From assembly GCA_036389105.1 (NCBI GenBank), contig DASVQK010000023.1, forward strand, positions 1 to 19,872: a stretch of DNA of 19,872 bases, written 5' to 3'. Below, piece by piece: positions 7,151 through 14,323 of the stretch (position 1 is the first letter of the stretch; each line of letters begins with the position of its first letter). The notes under the pieces are model-generated. The model saw only the letters and a list, made by a program, of their open reading frames with translations. It had not been told where the DNA came from and searched no databases. A program made the translations under genes and the position numbers. Origin of the DNA: AC-37 sp036389105 (lineage in GTDB: Bacteria > Actinomycetota > Thermoleophilia > Solirubrobacterales > Thermoleophilaceae).

Positions 7151-7363
7151 TTGCCGGACGTCGAGGCTCACATCACCGGGACCGTATGGAAGGTCGAATG
7201 CCAGATCGGGCAGCAGATCGCGGAGGGCGACACGCTCGTAATCCTCGAGTCGATGAAGATGGAGATGCCCGTGGAGGCGGAGGACGACGGCACGGTGAAG
7301 GAGATCAAGTGCGAGGAGGGCCAGTCGGTATCGGAGGGCGACACGCTGGTGGTCCTTGAGTAG
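7151..7363 (+). CDS. Single-domain biotin carrier protein (biotin/lipoyl attachment domain)
   Basis: A 70-residue protein made of one biotinyl domain, with nothing before or after it. The attachment hairpin is ESMKMEMP with Lys36 as the biotinylated residue; Met on both sides of the Lys marks it as a biotin rather than a lipoyl domain. The two quasi-symmetric halves can be read as AHITGTVWKV and ADDGTVKEI-type strands each followed by GxxIxEGDTLV. It carries CO2 for a biotin-dependent carboxylase or decarboxylase, but no biotin carboxylase or carboxyltransferase gene is in this window, so its partner is elsewhere or is the neighbouring crotonase. The stop overlaps the start of that crotonase by eight bases. 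Being the first gene of a biotin-synthesis operon links cofactor supply with a cofactor user. Confidence 0.9.
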   Translation: MPDVEAHITGTVWKVECQIGQQIAEGDTLVILESMKMEMPVEAEDDGTVKEIKCEEGQSVSEGDTLVVLE

Positions 7364-8249
7364 CACCCCCTCGACGGAGCCGGAGACCCCGCCGCCGGCG
7401 GACGTCGCCGGCGCGCCGGCGCCGGACGTGCGCGAGTTCGCCTCGGGCAAGCTGTTCGTGGACGAGCCGGCGCCCAACGTCGTGCGGATCCGGATCTCGA
7501 ATCCGGCCAAGCGCGGCGCGCTGGACCACGAGATCCTGGACTGGCTCGTCACGATCATCCAGCAGCAGGACGCCTACTGCCTGCTCCTGACGGGCGACGG
7601 GCCGGTGTTCTCGGCCGGTTACGACATCGGCAACTTCGACGAGCCCGAGTTCGGCGACGAGGGCGGGCGCAGCGCGTTCACCGACCAGGCCGAGAGCCTG
7701 GTGGCGCATCCGTTCACGGAGGCGATCGAGGCTCTTGAGGCCTACCCGTACCCGGTCATCGCCGCGATCAACGGCTACGCCATCGGCGGCGGTCTGGAGC
7801 TGGCCGTGAGCTGCGACATCCGGATCGCGGCGCGCGGGGTGAAGATGGGCATGCCGCCGGCCAAGATCGGCCTGATCTACTCGCACACCGGACTGCGCAA
7901 GTTCATCGAGGTCTGCGGCGTGGGCCCCACCAGCGAGCTGTTCTACCTGGGGCGCAACGTGACCGCCGAGCGCGCCCTGGACATGGGCCTGGTCAACCAG
8001 GTCGTGGACCCGCACGAGCTCGAGGAGGTCGCGATCGCGATGGCCGCCGAGATCGGCGCCAACTCGCCGCTCTCGCTGCGCGGCAACAAGGAGGTCATCC
8101 GCGCGCTGCGCAACGCGCACAGCAGCCTGCCGGAGGACGTGGCCCGGCGGCTGGTGCGCCTGCGCGAGTCGTGCTTCACGTCGGGCGACTTCGTCGAGGG
8201 CATCAAGGCCTTCGCCGAGAAGCGCCAGCCGCGCTGGAGGGGCCGCTAG
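7356..8249 (+). CDS. Crotonase-fold enzyme resembling methylmalonyl-CoA decarboxylase (YgfG/ScpB)
   Basis: A 297-residue enoyl-CoA hydratase/isomerase superfamily protein. The oxyanion-hole segments are present: VFSAGYDI (84-91) and INGYAIGGGLELAVSCD (138-154). Of the two hydratase glutamates, the first is kept (Glu148) but the position of the second is Pro168. Instead the segment PPAKIGLIYS (167-176) aligns, by eye, with the TPVNLGVPYN segment of E. coli methylmalonyl-CoA decarboxylase, including its active-site Tyr (Tyr175 here), and the end GDFVEGIKAFAEKRQP also matches. A decarboxylase role is therefore more likely than hydration; the substrate is not certain. An N-terminal Pro/Ala-rich extension (about 1-30) is unusual. 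The TTG start at 7356 overlaps the carrier-protein stop, so the two are translationally coupled. A gap of 92 bases separates it from bioB. Confidence 0.82.
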   Translation: MSSTPSTEPETPPPADVAGAPAPDVREFASGKLFVDEPAPNVVRIRISNPAKRGALDHEILDWLVTIIQQQDAYCLLLTGDGPVFSAGYDIGNFDEPEFGDEGGRSAFTDQAESLVAHPFTEAIEALEAYPYPVIAAINGYAIGGGLELAVSCDIRIAARGVKMGMPPAKIGLIYSHTGLRKFIEVCGVGPTSELFYLGRNVTAERALDMGLVNQVVDPHELEEVAIAMAAEIGANSPLSLRGNKEVIRALRNAHSSLPEDVARRLVRLRESCFTSGDFVEGIKAFAEKRQPRWRGR

Positions 8250-8299
8250 CGCGGGTCTCCCAGCCGCTCCGCGACGGCGCTGCCGTCCGGCCCGGGGCC

Positions 8300-8305
8300 T
8301 ACCGT
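8300..8305 (+). promoter_or_regulatory. Candidate internal -10 element (TACCGT) before bioB
   Basis: TACCGT lies 36 bases before the bioB start, in the 92-base gap after the crotonase gene. The same hexamer occurs 8 bases before bioA (14318-14323). It could give bioB-bioF-bioD a promoter of their own. No -35 match is evident. Confidence 0.3.
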
Positions 8306-8324
8306 GCGGCGCAGTCCGGCCCCC

Positions 8325-8333
8325 GGAGGAGGT
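8325..8333 (+). promoter_or_regulatory. Shine-Dalgarno sequence for the bioB TTG start
   Basis: GGAGGAGGT is followed by eight bases and then TTG at 8342, which begins the conserved part of BioB. This decides the start; the frame continues upstream to 8171 only as noise over the crotonase gene. Confidence 0.75.
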
Positions 8334-8341
8334 CCCAGCCC

Positions 8342-9553
8342 TTGCCGCCGCTCATCACCTACGAGGAAGCGATCGCCCTCGGGCAGATCGAGGATCACGC
8401 CGAGATCGAGGCGCTCGTGGAGCGCGCCTTCCAGGCGCGGCTCGACCGCTTCGGCGACTCGACCGACATGTGCTCGCTGGTCAACGCCAAGTCCGGCGGC
8501 TGCGCCGAGGACTGCGGCTTCTGCGCGCAGTCGCGCTTCGCCGAGGCCGACACGCCCATGCACGCGATGATGAGCCCCGAGCAGATCCTCGAGCACGCGC
8601 GCGCGGCCGAGGCCGCCGGAGCGCACCGGTTCTGCATGGTCACGCAGGGGCAGGGCCTGTCCAAGCGCGACTTCCAGAACGTGGTGGAGGGCGCGAAGCT
8701 CGTGGCGGAGCACACCAACCTCAAGCGCTGCGCGTCGATCGGGCACATGTCGTCCGAGCGCGCGAGGGCGCTCAAGGAGGCCGGGATCCAGCGCGTGCAC
8801 CACAACGTGGAGACCGCCGAGTCGTACTACGACGAGGTGTCCACCACCGTGCGCTACGAGGGCCGGATCCGCACGATCGAGGCCGTCAAGGACGCCGGGC
8901 TCGAGACCTGCGTGGGCGGCATCCTCAACCTCGGCGAGAGCCGCGAGCAGCGCGCCGAGATGGCCTTCCAGCTGGCGGAGCTGGAGCCGGACAGCGTGCC
9001 GATCAACCTGCTCAACCCGCGGCCGGGCACCAAGTTCGGCGGGCGCGAGCGGATGGACCCGTGGGAGGCGGTCAAGTGGATCGCCATCTTCCGGCTGATC
9101 ATGCCCGCGGCCCTGTTCCGGCTCTGCGGCGGGCGGATCGAGAACCTGGGCGACCTCCAGCCGCTGGCGGTCAAGGCCGGCCTGAACGGCGTGATGATGG
9201 GCAACTTCCTCACCACCCTGGGCTCGGAGCCGGAGGACGACCGGGCGATGTTCGAGGAGCTGGGTCTGAACACCGCGCGCCAGCCCGACAACGGCGCCAA
9301 CCCGCGGCCGGACAACCGCTCGGGCTGGCTGGAGGGCGACACGCCCGGCACCCCGATCGACCGGCTGATCGACCGTCAGGAGGAGGCGCCGATGTGGGAC
9401 CCGGCGACGCAGCTGAGGCACCGCAGGAAGTCGTCCGTGCCGCCACGACCGGACGGGGCGCCCAACGCGTTCCCCGAGGTGGTGCAGGTGGCCGGTGCGG
9501 CGCCGGGCGGCGGCCGGGCGGCGCCCGAGCTCGTCCACGGCTGGGGGGACTGA
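8342..9553 (+). CDS. bioB: Biotin synthase, with long C-terminal tail
   Basis: This radical-SAM enzyme inserts sulfur into dethiobiotin, the last step of biotin synthesis. The [4Fe-4S] site is Cys54, Cys58, Cys61 in GGCAEDCGFCAQS. The auxiliary [2Fe-2S] ligands also appear: Cys98 (RFCMVT), Cys130 (LKRCASIG), Cys190 (LETCVGG) and Arg260 (FRLCGGR). SVPINLLNPRPGT (218-230) is the typical substrate-side loop. At 403 residues it is about 55 longer than E. coli BioB (346); the excess is a Pro/Gly/Arg-rich tail after about residue 345 with no cysteine and a short hydrophobic patch (FPEVVQVAG). The TTG start is supported by a strong Shine-Dalgarno sequence. The TGA stop is one base from the bioF ATG. 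The identity is firm; the tail's role is unknown. Confidence 0.96.
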   Translation: MPPLITYEEAIALGQIEDHAEIEALVERAFQARLDRFGDSTDMCSLVNAKSGGCAEDCGFCAQSRFAEADTPMHAMMSPEQILEHARAAEAAGAHRFCMVTQGQGLSKRDFQNVVEGAKLVAEHTNLKRCASIGHMSSERARALKEAGIQRVHHNVETAESYYDEVSTTVRYEGRIRTIEAVKDAGLETCVGGILNLGESREQRAEMAFQLAELEPDSVPINLLNPRPGTKFGGRERMDPWEAVKWIAIFRLIMPAALFRLCGGRIENLGDLQPLAVKAGLNGVMMGNFLTTLGSEPEDDRAMFEELGLNTARQPDNGANPRPDNRSGWLEGDTPGTPIDRLIDRQEEAPMWDPATQLRHRRKSSVPPRPDGAPNAFPEVVQVAGAAPGGGRAAPELVHGWGD

Positions 9554-9554
9554 C

Positions 9555-10790
9555 ATGAGCGACGTCGGCGAGCTGCTCGACGACCTGCGCGACCGTGGGC
9601 TGTACCGCAAGCTGCGCATGATCTCGGGGCCGCAGGGAGCACGCGTGCTGCTGGACGGCAAGCCGGTGCTGCTCCTGTGCTCCAACAACTACCTGGGCCT
9701 GGCCGATCACCCGCGCGTGCGCGAGGCGGCGGCCGACGCGGCCATGCGTTGGGGGGCCGGCGCCGGGGCCTCGCGGCTCGTGTCGGGCAACATGACCGTG
9801 CACCGCCGGCTGGAGGACCAGCTGGTGGAGTTCAAGCGCGCCGAGGCGTGCGTGCTGTTCGGCTCGGGCTACCTGGCCAACTCCGGCGTCATCTCGGCGC
9901 TGGCGCAGGAGGGCGACGTGGTGTTCTCCGACGCGCTCAACCACGCGTCGATCGTCGACGGCTGCCGGCTGGCCCGCGCGGAGACGTTCGTCTACGACCA
10001 CTGCGACCCCGACCACCTGGAGTGGGGCCTGCGCGAGGCGGACGGCCGCGGCAGCCTGATCGTCACCGACAGCGTGTTCTCGATGGACGGCGACATCGCG
10101 CCGCTGGAGGAGCTGGTCGAGCTGGCGCAACGCTACGACGCGCGGATCATGGTGGACGAGGCCCACGCCACCGGCTGCGTCGGTCCGGGCGGCCGCGGCG
10201 CCGTCGCCGACGCGGGCCTGGAGGACGAGATCGACCTGCTGGTGGGGACGCTCGGCAAGGCGCTGGGCTCGTACGGGGCGTACGTCTGCTGCGAGCGCGA
10301 GATGGCCAAGTACCTGGTCAACCGCGCGCGCACGCTGATCTTCTCGACCGCGCTGCCGCCGCCGGCGGTCGCGGCGGCGATGGCGTCGCTCGAGATCCTG
10401 CGCGAGCAGCCGGAGCGGGTGGACAAGCTGCACCGCAACTCGCGCGTGCTGCGCGACGCCCTGGCGGCCCAGGGCGTGGAGGCCGGCGACTCGGAGACGC
10501 AGATCGTGCCGCTCGTGGTGGGCGACGCGGGCGAGGCGATGGACGCGTGCGAGCGCGCCCTGGCCGGCGGCGTCTTCGCCCAGGCCATCCGCCCGCCCAC
10601 TGTGCCGGACGGCACGTCGCGGCTGCGGCTGGCCGTCATGGCCTCGCACACGCGGTCGGAGCTGCGCCGGGCGGCGGAGGTGCTGGCGTCGGCGCTGGGC
10701 GCGGACTCGGATGCCGGCGCGCCGCCGGCGCGCCGGGCCCCCGCGGCGCCGCGCTCCGCCATCTACGACCACGTGGCCGAAGCGGCGTAG
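9555..10790 (+). CDS. bioF: 8-amino-7-oxononanoate synthase
   Basis: A 411-residue PLP enzyme that condenses a pimeloyl thioester with L-alanine to give 8-amino-7-oxononanoate. Visible motifs are CSNNYLGLADHP (42-53), GSGYLANSGV (103-112), DALNHASIVDGCR (126-138, with the PLP-stacking His130), DEAHATGCVGPGGRG (201-215) and the PLP lysine Lys235 in GTLGKALGSYGAY. The fold is shared with 2-amino-3-ketobutyrate CoA ligase and serine palmitoyltransferase, but the position between bioB and bioD makes BioF the natural assignment. A poorly conserved Ala/Pro-rich tail of about 30 residues follows the catalytic domain. The ATG at 9555 is one base after the bioB stop; a G-rich run before it is the likely ribosome binding site. 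An ATG at 9495 in the same frame lies within bioB and is not needed. Confidence 0.94.
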   Translation: MSDVGELLDDLRDRGLYRKLRMISGPQGARVLLDGKPVLLLCSNNYLGLADHPRVREAAADAAMRWGAGAGASRLVSGNMTVHRRLEDQLVEFKRAEACVLFGSGYLANSGVISALAQEGDVVFSDALNHASIVDGCRLARAETFVYDHCDPDHLEWGLREADGRGSLIVTDSVFSMDGDIAPLEELVELAQRYDARIMVDEAHATGCVGPGGRGAVADAGLEDEIDLLVGTLGKALGSYGAYVCCEREMAKYLVNRARTLIFSTALPPPAVAAAMASLEILREQPERVDKLHRNSRVLRDALAAQGVEAGDSETQIVPLVVGDAGEAMDACERALAGGVFAQAIRPPTVPDGTSRLRLAVMASHTRSELRRAAEVLASALGADSDAGAPPARRAPAAPRSAIYDHVAEAA

Positions 10791-10818
10791 CGCTCGAGCC
10801 TCTGCTTGAGTCCGCCCC

Positions 10819-11499
10819 GTGCGCGGGCTCTTCGTCACCGGGACCGACACCGGCGTCGGCAAGACCGTGGCGGCCGCGGCGATCTGCGCCGCGCTCGCGG
10901 CCAGGGGCGAGCGGGTGGCCGCGTTCAAGCCGGTGGTGACCGGACTCGACGAGGAGCCGGGCGAGTGGCCGCGCGACCACGAGCTGCTGGCGTCGGTGGC
11001 CAGCGCCGGCCAGTCGCCCGAGGACGTGGCGCCGATGCGCTTCGGGCCGGCCGTGTCGCCCCACTACGCCGCGGAGCTGGCGGACGAGACGCTCGAGCCG
11101 CTCGACCTGGCCCGCGCCGCGCGCGCGGCCGGTCAGGGCGCCGACGCGCTGATCGTGGAGGGCGTGGGCGGCCTGATGGTGCCGCTCACGCCCGGCTACC
11201 TGATCCGCGACTTCGCGCTCGACGTGGGGCTGCCCCTGGTCGTCGCCTCGCGGCCGGGCCTGGGCACGATCAGCCACACGCTGCTCACGATCGAGGCCGC
11301 GCGCACGGCCGGCCTGGACGTGCGCGCCGTGGTGCTGACGCCGTGGCCGGACGAGCCGACGGCGATGCAGGAATCGAACAGGGCGACGATCGCGACGCTC
11401 GGGGAGGCGGCGGTCTCGACCCTTCCCCCTACGTCACCGAGCCAGTTGGCCGACGCCGGGGCGGCGTTGCCGTTGAGAGACTGGCTGCCACCCCGATGA
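10819..11499 (+). CDS. bioD: Dethiobiotin synthetase
   Basis: This 226-residue ATP-dependent carboxylase closes the ureido ring of 7,8-diaminononanoate to make dethiobiotin. It has the P-loop GTDTGVGKT (8-16), the substrate-binding AFKPVVTG (35-42, Lys37), EGVGGLMVPL (114-123) and RPGLGTISHTLLT (145-157), all in the standard order, and a normal length. The GTG at 10819 begins the conserved strand directly. It is 28 bases after the bioF stop, with no promoter visible between. The TGA stop is part of ATGA, which starts the downstream peroxiredoxin-like gene, so the pair is translationally coupled. The C-terminal 30 residues are less conserved. Confidence 0.95.
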   Translation: MRGLFVTGTDTGVGKTVAAAAICAALAARGERVAAFKPVVTGLDEEPGEWPRDHELLASVASAGQSPEDVAPMRFGPAVSPHYAAELADETLEPLDLARAARAAGQGADALIVEGVGGLMVPLTPGYLIRDFALDVGLPLVVASRPGLGTISHTLLTIEAARTAGLDVRAVVLTPWPDEPTAMQESNRATIATLGEAAVSTLPPTSPSQLADAGAALPLRDWLPPR

Positions 11500-12047
11500 A
11501 CCTCCGGACCTTCCTCCCGCCGCTCCCCCTCCCCACCGCCGCCCCGCCAGAGCCCGGCGAACCCGCGCGCGAGCTGCCCGAGCCCGGCCTGGACGGCGAG
11601 GAGCGACCCGCCGTCGTCGCCTTCCTCCGCCACACCGGCTGCCCGTTCGCCGAGGCGACCGCCCGCGCCCTGCGCGAGGCGGCCGCAGCGGAACCGGACG
11701 TGGCGTGGGTGGCGGTGAGCCACGCGCCGACCGCCGCCACGGCCCGCTGGCGCGAGGCTATCGGGGGCATGGAGGGCGTGCGCGTGCTGATCGACCCCGA
11801 GCGGATCCATTACGCCACCTGGGGCCTGGGCCGCACCTCCGTGACGCACTTCATGGGCCGGCGCTCCCTCGCGGAGGTGGCGCGGCTGGCGAAGGACGGC
11901 ATCCGCAACCGCCACCCGGACGGCACGCGCTGGCAGGGCGCCGGCGCCTTCGCTGTCGACGCCGGCGGAACGGTCAGATGGCGCCACCTGCCGACGCACG
12001 CCGGCGACCTTCCGCCGCTGGGCGAGGCGGTGGTGGCGCTGCTCTAG
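11496..12047 (+). CDS. Peroxiredoxin-like (AhpC/TSA, SelL-related) protein with a single cysteine
   Basis: A 183-residue thioredoxin-fold protein. After a Pro-rich lead (1-38) comes a strand and VAFLRHTGCPFAEATAR (42-58), where relatives have GCPxC or GCPxxC; here Cys49 is the only cysteine in the protein, so it would have to act as a one-Cys peroxidase or thiol-dependent reductase with an outside partner. Later strands (VAWVAVSHAP, VRVLIDPER, GAFAVDAGGTVRWRH) follow the AhpC/TSA_2 pattern. The ATG lies inside the bioD stop (ATGA 11496-11499), placing it firmly as the last gene of the bio operon. A role in protecting or reducing a pathway enzyme is suggested only by position. Family assignment is by pattern and less certain than the bio genes. 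The stop shares CTAG with the convergent gene. Confidence 0.7.
   Translation: MNLRTFLPPLPLPTAAPPEPGEPARELPEPGLDGEERPAVVAFLRHTGCPFAEATARALREAAAAEPDVAWVAVSHAPTAATARWREAIGGMEGVRVLIDPERIHYATWGLGRTSVTHFMGRRSLAEVARLAKDGIRNRHPDGTRWQGAGAFAVDAGGTVRWRHLPTHAGDLPPLGEAVVALL
12044..12047. other. Shared CTAG: overlapping stop codons of convergent genes
   Basis: The palindrome CTAG provides TAG on both strands, ending the Prx-like gene (+) and the PPOX gene (-). No room is left for a terminator between the genes. Confidence 0.9.
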
Positions 12048-12643
12048 TCCGGCGCCGCGGCGGGCTCCGCAGCCTCGACCGCCGGCAGCCCGTCCAGGCT
12101 CCGCGAGTTCTTCCGGCGCTGGTACTCCGCCAGCGCCTCCTGGCCGCCGGCCCGGACCTTCTTCCCGGTCCAGGCCTCGAGATGCGGCCGCTTTCCCTCG
12201 TAGCTCATCAGCGGGACGCCGTAGCCGCACGAGTCGGCCACGCGGGTCACGTCCACGACGACGATCGACCGCCGCGCCTCGGGCACGGCCGGATCCTCGA
12301 AGTGGCAGCGCACGAGCAGGTCCGCGAAGCGCGGATCGTCCGGCGTGACGACCTCGCCGCGGCCGTGCAGGCGCAGGATCCGCGGCGGGCCCTCGAAGGC
12401 ACACAGCATCACGACGATCCGGCCGTTCTCGCGCAGGTGGGCAATCGTCTCGGCGCCGCTTCCGATCACGTCCAGGTACGCGACCTTGTGCTCGTCCAGC
12501 ACCCGCAGCGAGCCGATCGGCCCCTTGGGCGACACGTTCACGTGCCCGTCGCCGTCGAGTGGAGCGGTGCCGACGAAGAACAGCGCCTGGCGCGCGATCC
12601 ATTCGCGCTGGTGCTCGTCGATCCCGTCGAAGACCTTGGCCAC
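12044..12643 (-). CDS. PPOX-family FMN-binding split-barrel protein
   Basis: A 199-residue protein of the pyridoxamine-phosphate-oxidase-like flavoprotein group. Typical segments are LFFVGTAPLDGDGHVNVSPK (21-40, the first barrel strands and the flavin-phosphate-side region), VAYLDVIGSGAETIAHLREN (54-73) and VMLCAFEGPPRILRLHGRG (78-96). These match a common actinobacterial subgroup annotated only as 'pyridoxamine 5'-phosphate oxidase family'; it is not the vitamin B6 enzyme PdxH itself, whose substrate residues are not evident. FMN, FAD or F420 could be the cofactor. GTG 12643 is chosen because TACGCT lies at leaderless spacing before it. It sits between the bio operon and the acyl-CoA synthetase. 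The C-terminal 30 residues are Ala/Pro-rich and probably disordered. Confidence 0.82.
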   Translation of the reverse strand: MAKVFDGIDEHQREWIARQALFFVGTAPLDGDGHVNVSPKGPIGSLRVLDEHKVAYLDVIGSGAETIAHLRENGRIVVMLCAFEGPPRILRLHGRGEVVTPDDPRFADLLVRCHFEDPAVPEARRSIVVVDVTRVADSCGYGVPLMSYEGKRPHLEAWTGKKVRAGGQEALAEYQRRKNSRSLDGLPAVEAAEPAAAPD

Positions 12644-12649
12644 GGGAGA

Positions 12650-12655
12650 AGCGTA
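12650..12655 (-). promoter_or_regulatory. Candidate leaderless -10 element (TACGCT) for the PPOX gene
   Basis: On the minus strand TACGCT is followed by six bases and then the GTG at 12643, with no Shine-Dalgarno sequence. It lies in the 19-base gap after the acyl-CoA synthetase stop, so the PPOX gene may be transcribed on its own as well as by read-through. Confidence 0.4.
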
Positions 12656-12662
12656 GCCGCGC

Positions 12663-14267
12663 CTACGCGGGCGTCTGCGCCTGCTTGCGCCTGCGCTCGG
12701 CCTCGCGCAGCTCGACGCGGCGGATCTTGCCGGTCAGCGTCTTCGGCAGGTCGGCGACGAACTCGACCTCGCGCGGGTACGCGTACGCCGAGTGGCGCTC
12801 GCGGACGAAGCGCTTGATCTCCGCGGCGGTAGCTTCGCTCGGCTCGCTGCCCTCGGCCAGCACGACGAACGCCTTGACGATGTCGCCGCGCCTGGCGTCG
12901 GGCGACGCGACGGCCGCGGCCTCGAGCACGGCCGGGTGCTCGACGCACGCCGACTCGACCTCGAACGGACCGATCCGGTAGCCGGCGGAGATGATGACGT
13001 CGTCGGCGCGGCCCGCGTACCAGACGTAGCCGTCCTCGTCGACCTGCGCCGCGTCCTTGGTGTGGAACCAGTCGCCGCCGAACACCTCCTCGGTGTCCTC
13101 GGGCCGGTTCCAGTAGCCGATCGGGTAGTGGGGGTTCGACCGCGCCCGCAGGCAGATCTCGCCGCGCTCGCCCGGCGGCAGCGGCTGCTCGTCCTCGTCC
13201 AGGACCCGCACGTCCCAGCCCGGCACCGGCCGGCCCATCGAGCCCTCGCGCACCTCGACGGTGGGGAAGTTGCCGCACAGCGGGTACGACTCGGTGAGCC
13301 CGTAGTAGTCGAGCACGGTGATGCCGAACTGCTCCCGGAACCAGCGGATGACCTCGGGGTTGAGCGGCTCGCCGGCCGAGCACGTGATGCGCAGCTCCTG
13401 CGGGTAGCGCTTGCCGGCGTCTCCCACCGCCGTCATCGCGCGCAGGGCCGTGGGCGTCGTGAACATGTTCTGCACGCCGTGCTTCGAGAGCTGGCGCAGC
13501 TGCTCCTCGGGATCGAAGCCGCCCTTGCGCGCGTAGACGAACTGCACGGAGCCGTAGCGCCACGGGCCCAGCAGCGGGCATATCCCGGCGGCCCACGCCC
13601 ACTCGCCGGAGCCGTGGAAGAGCTCGCCGTCGCGCACGTCGTGGCAGAACTCGAACTCCTCGTGGGCCAGCAGGTAGCGGTGCGCGTGCAGGATGCCCTT
13701 GGCCTTGCCCGTCGTGCCCGAGGAGTAGTAGAGCTGGGCCGGGTCGTCGGCGCTCGTGTCGACGGCGTCGTACCGAGGCGAGGCCCTGTCCATCTGGGGG
13801 CCGAGGTCCTCGTCGAGCACGAGCACGATCTCGGCCAGCCCGTCGGGGATCCGGTGGCGATTGGCCGCGTCGGTCACGACGGCCTTGGCGCCCGAATCGC
13901 GCAGCCGGTGCTCGATCCCCTCGTCGCCGTAGAGGACCGACATCGACAGCAGGATCGCGCCGGCCTTGTAGGTGCCGAGGAACACCGCGGCGGTCTCCGG
14001 GAGCGAGGGGAGCAGCGTCGCCACGCGGTCGCCCCGCTCGACCCCGTTCGCGTCGAGCACGTTGGCGAACTTGTTCGAGAGGTCCTGGAGCTCGCCGAAC
14101 GAGACGCGCCGCTCGTTGCCGCGCCAGTCCTCCCAGATCATCGCCAGGCGGTCGCGGTCGTGCTTGTCGCACACGTCGCGCGCGATGTTGTAGCGCGCCG
14201 GCACCTCCCAGCGGTGCTGCTCCACCATCTCGTCGTAGTCGCCGAGCCGATACTTGCGGAAGCTCAT
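12663..14267 (-). CDS. AMP-forming acyl-CoA synthetase (medium-chain/acetyl-CoA synthetase-like)
   Basis: A 534-residue adenylate-forming ligase that joins a carboxylic acid to CoA through an acyl-AMP. Core motifs are the phosphate loop YYSSGTTGKAKG (180-191), YYGLTES (321-327), the hinge region GRADDVIISAGYRIGPFEVE (419-438) and the catalytic lysine Lys514 in PKTLTGKIRR. The sequence style (GDWFHTKDAAQVDEDGYVWY, SAGEPLNPEVI) fits the medium-chain ACSM group and related synthetases rather than FadD long-chain enzymes. ATG 14267 has a good Shine-Dalgarno sequence six bases away. The gene is divergent from bioA with a 64-base gap. No pimeloyl-forming gene is present nearby, so supplying a pimeloyl-type thioester is conceivable, but ordinary short- or medium-chain acid activation is equally possible. 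Confidence 0.9.
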   Translation of the reverse strand: MSFRKYRLGDYDEMVEQHRWEVPARYNIARDVCDKHDRDRLAMIWEDWRGNERRVSFGELQDLSNKFANVLDANGVERGDRVATLLPSLPETAAVFLGTYKAGAILLSMSVLYGDEGIEHRLRDSGAKAVVTDAANRHRIPDGLAEIVLVLDEDLGPQMDRASPRYDAVDTSADDPAQLYYSSGTTGKAKGILHAHRYLLAHEEFEFCHDVRDGELFHGSGEWAWAAGICPLLGPWRYGSVQFVYARKGGFDPEEQLRQLSKHGVQNMFTTPTALRAMTAVGDAGKRYPQELRITCSAGEPLNPEVIRWFREQFGITVLDYYGLTESYPLCGNFPTVEVREGSMGRPVPGWDVRVLDEDEQPLPPGERGEICLRARSNPHYPIGYWNRPEDTEEVFGGDWFHTKDAAQVDEDGYVWYAGRADDVIISAGYRIGPFEVESACVEHPAVLEAAAVASPDARRGDIVKAFVVLAEGSEPSEATAAEIKRFVRERHSAYAYPREVEFVADLPKTLTGKIRRVELREAERRRKQAQTPA

Positions 14268-14273
14268 CGCGCT

Positions 14274-14282
14274 CTCCTCCCC
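14274..14282 (-). promoter_or_regulatory. Shine-Dalgarno sequence for the acyl-CoA synthetase
   Basis: GGGGAGGAG on the minus strand is six bases before ATG 14267. It rules out the longer frame that begins at 14378 and contrasts with bioA across the gap, which has no such site. Confidence 0.75.
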
Positions 14283-14317
14283 GGGGGTTGGCGCCGTCTT
14301 CCGTCCTTGTACCCGAT

Positions 14318-14323
14318 TACCGT
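14318..14323 (+). promoter_or_regulatory. Candidate leaderless -10 element (TACCGT) for bioA
   Basis: TACCGT is followed by eight bases and the GTG of bioA at 14332; no ribosome binding site lies between. The hexamer recurs before bioB at 8300-8305. The same 64-base gap must also hold the promoter of the divergent acyl-CoA synthetase. Confidence 0.45.

Noticed and set aside
7151..7363. Reading the 70-residue domain as a lipoyl domain or glycine-cleavage H protein.
   Set aside because: Met-Lys-Met at the attachment site is the biotin signature; lipoyl domains usually have Asp-Lys-Ala/Val. H protein is longer.
8250..8341. A riboswitch or other structured leader before bioB.
   Set aside because: No known biotin riboswitch exists to match, and the 92 bases show only GC-rich chance pairing plus a Shine-Dalgarno sequence.
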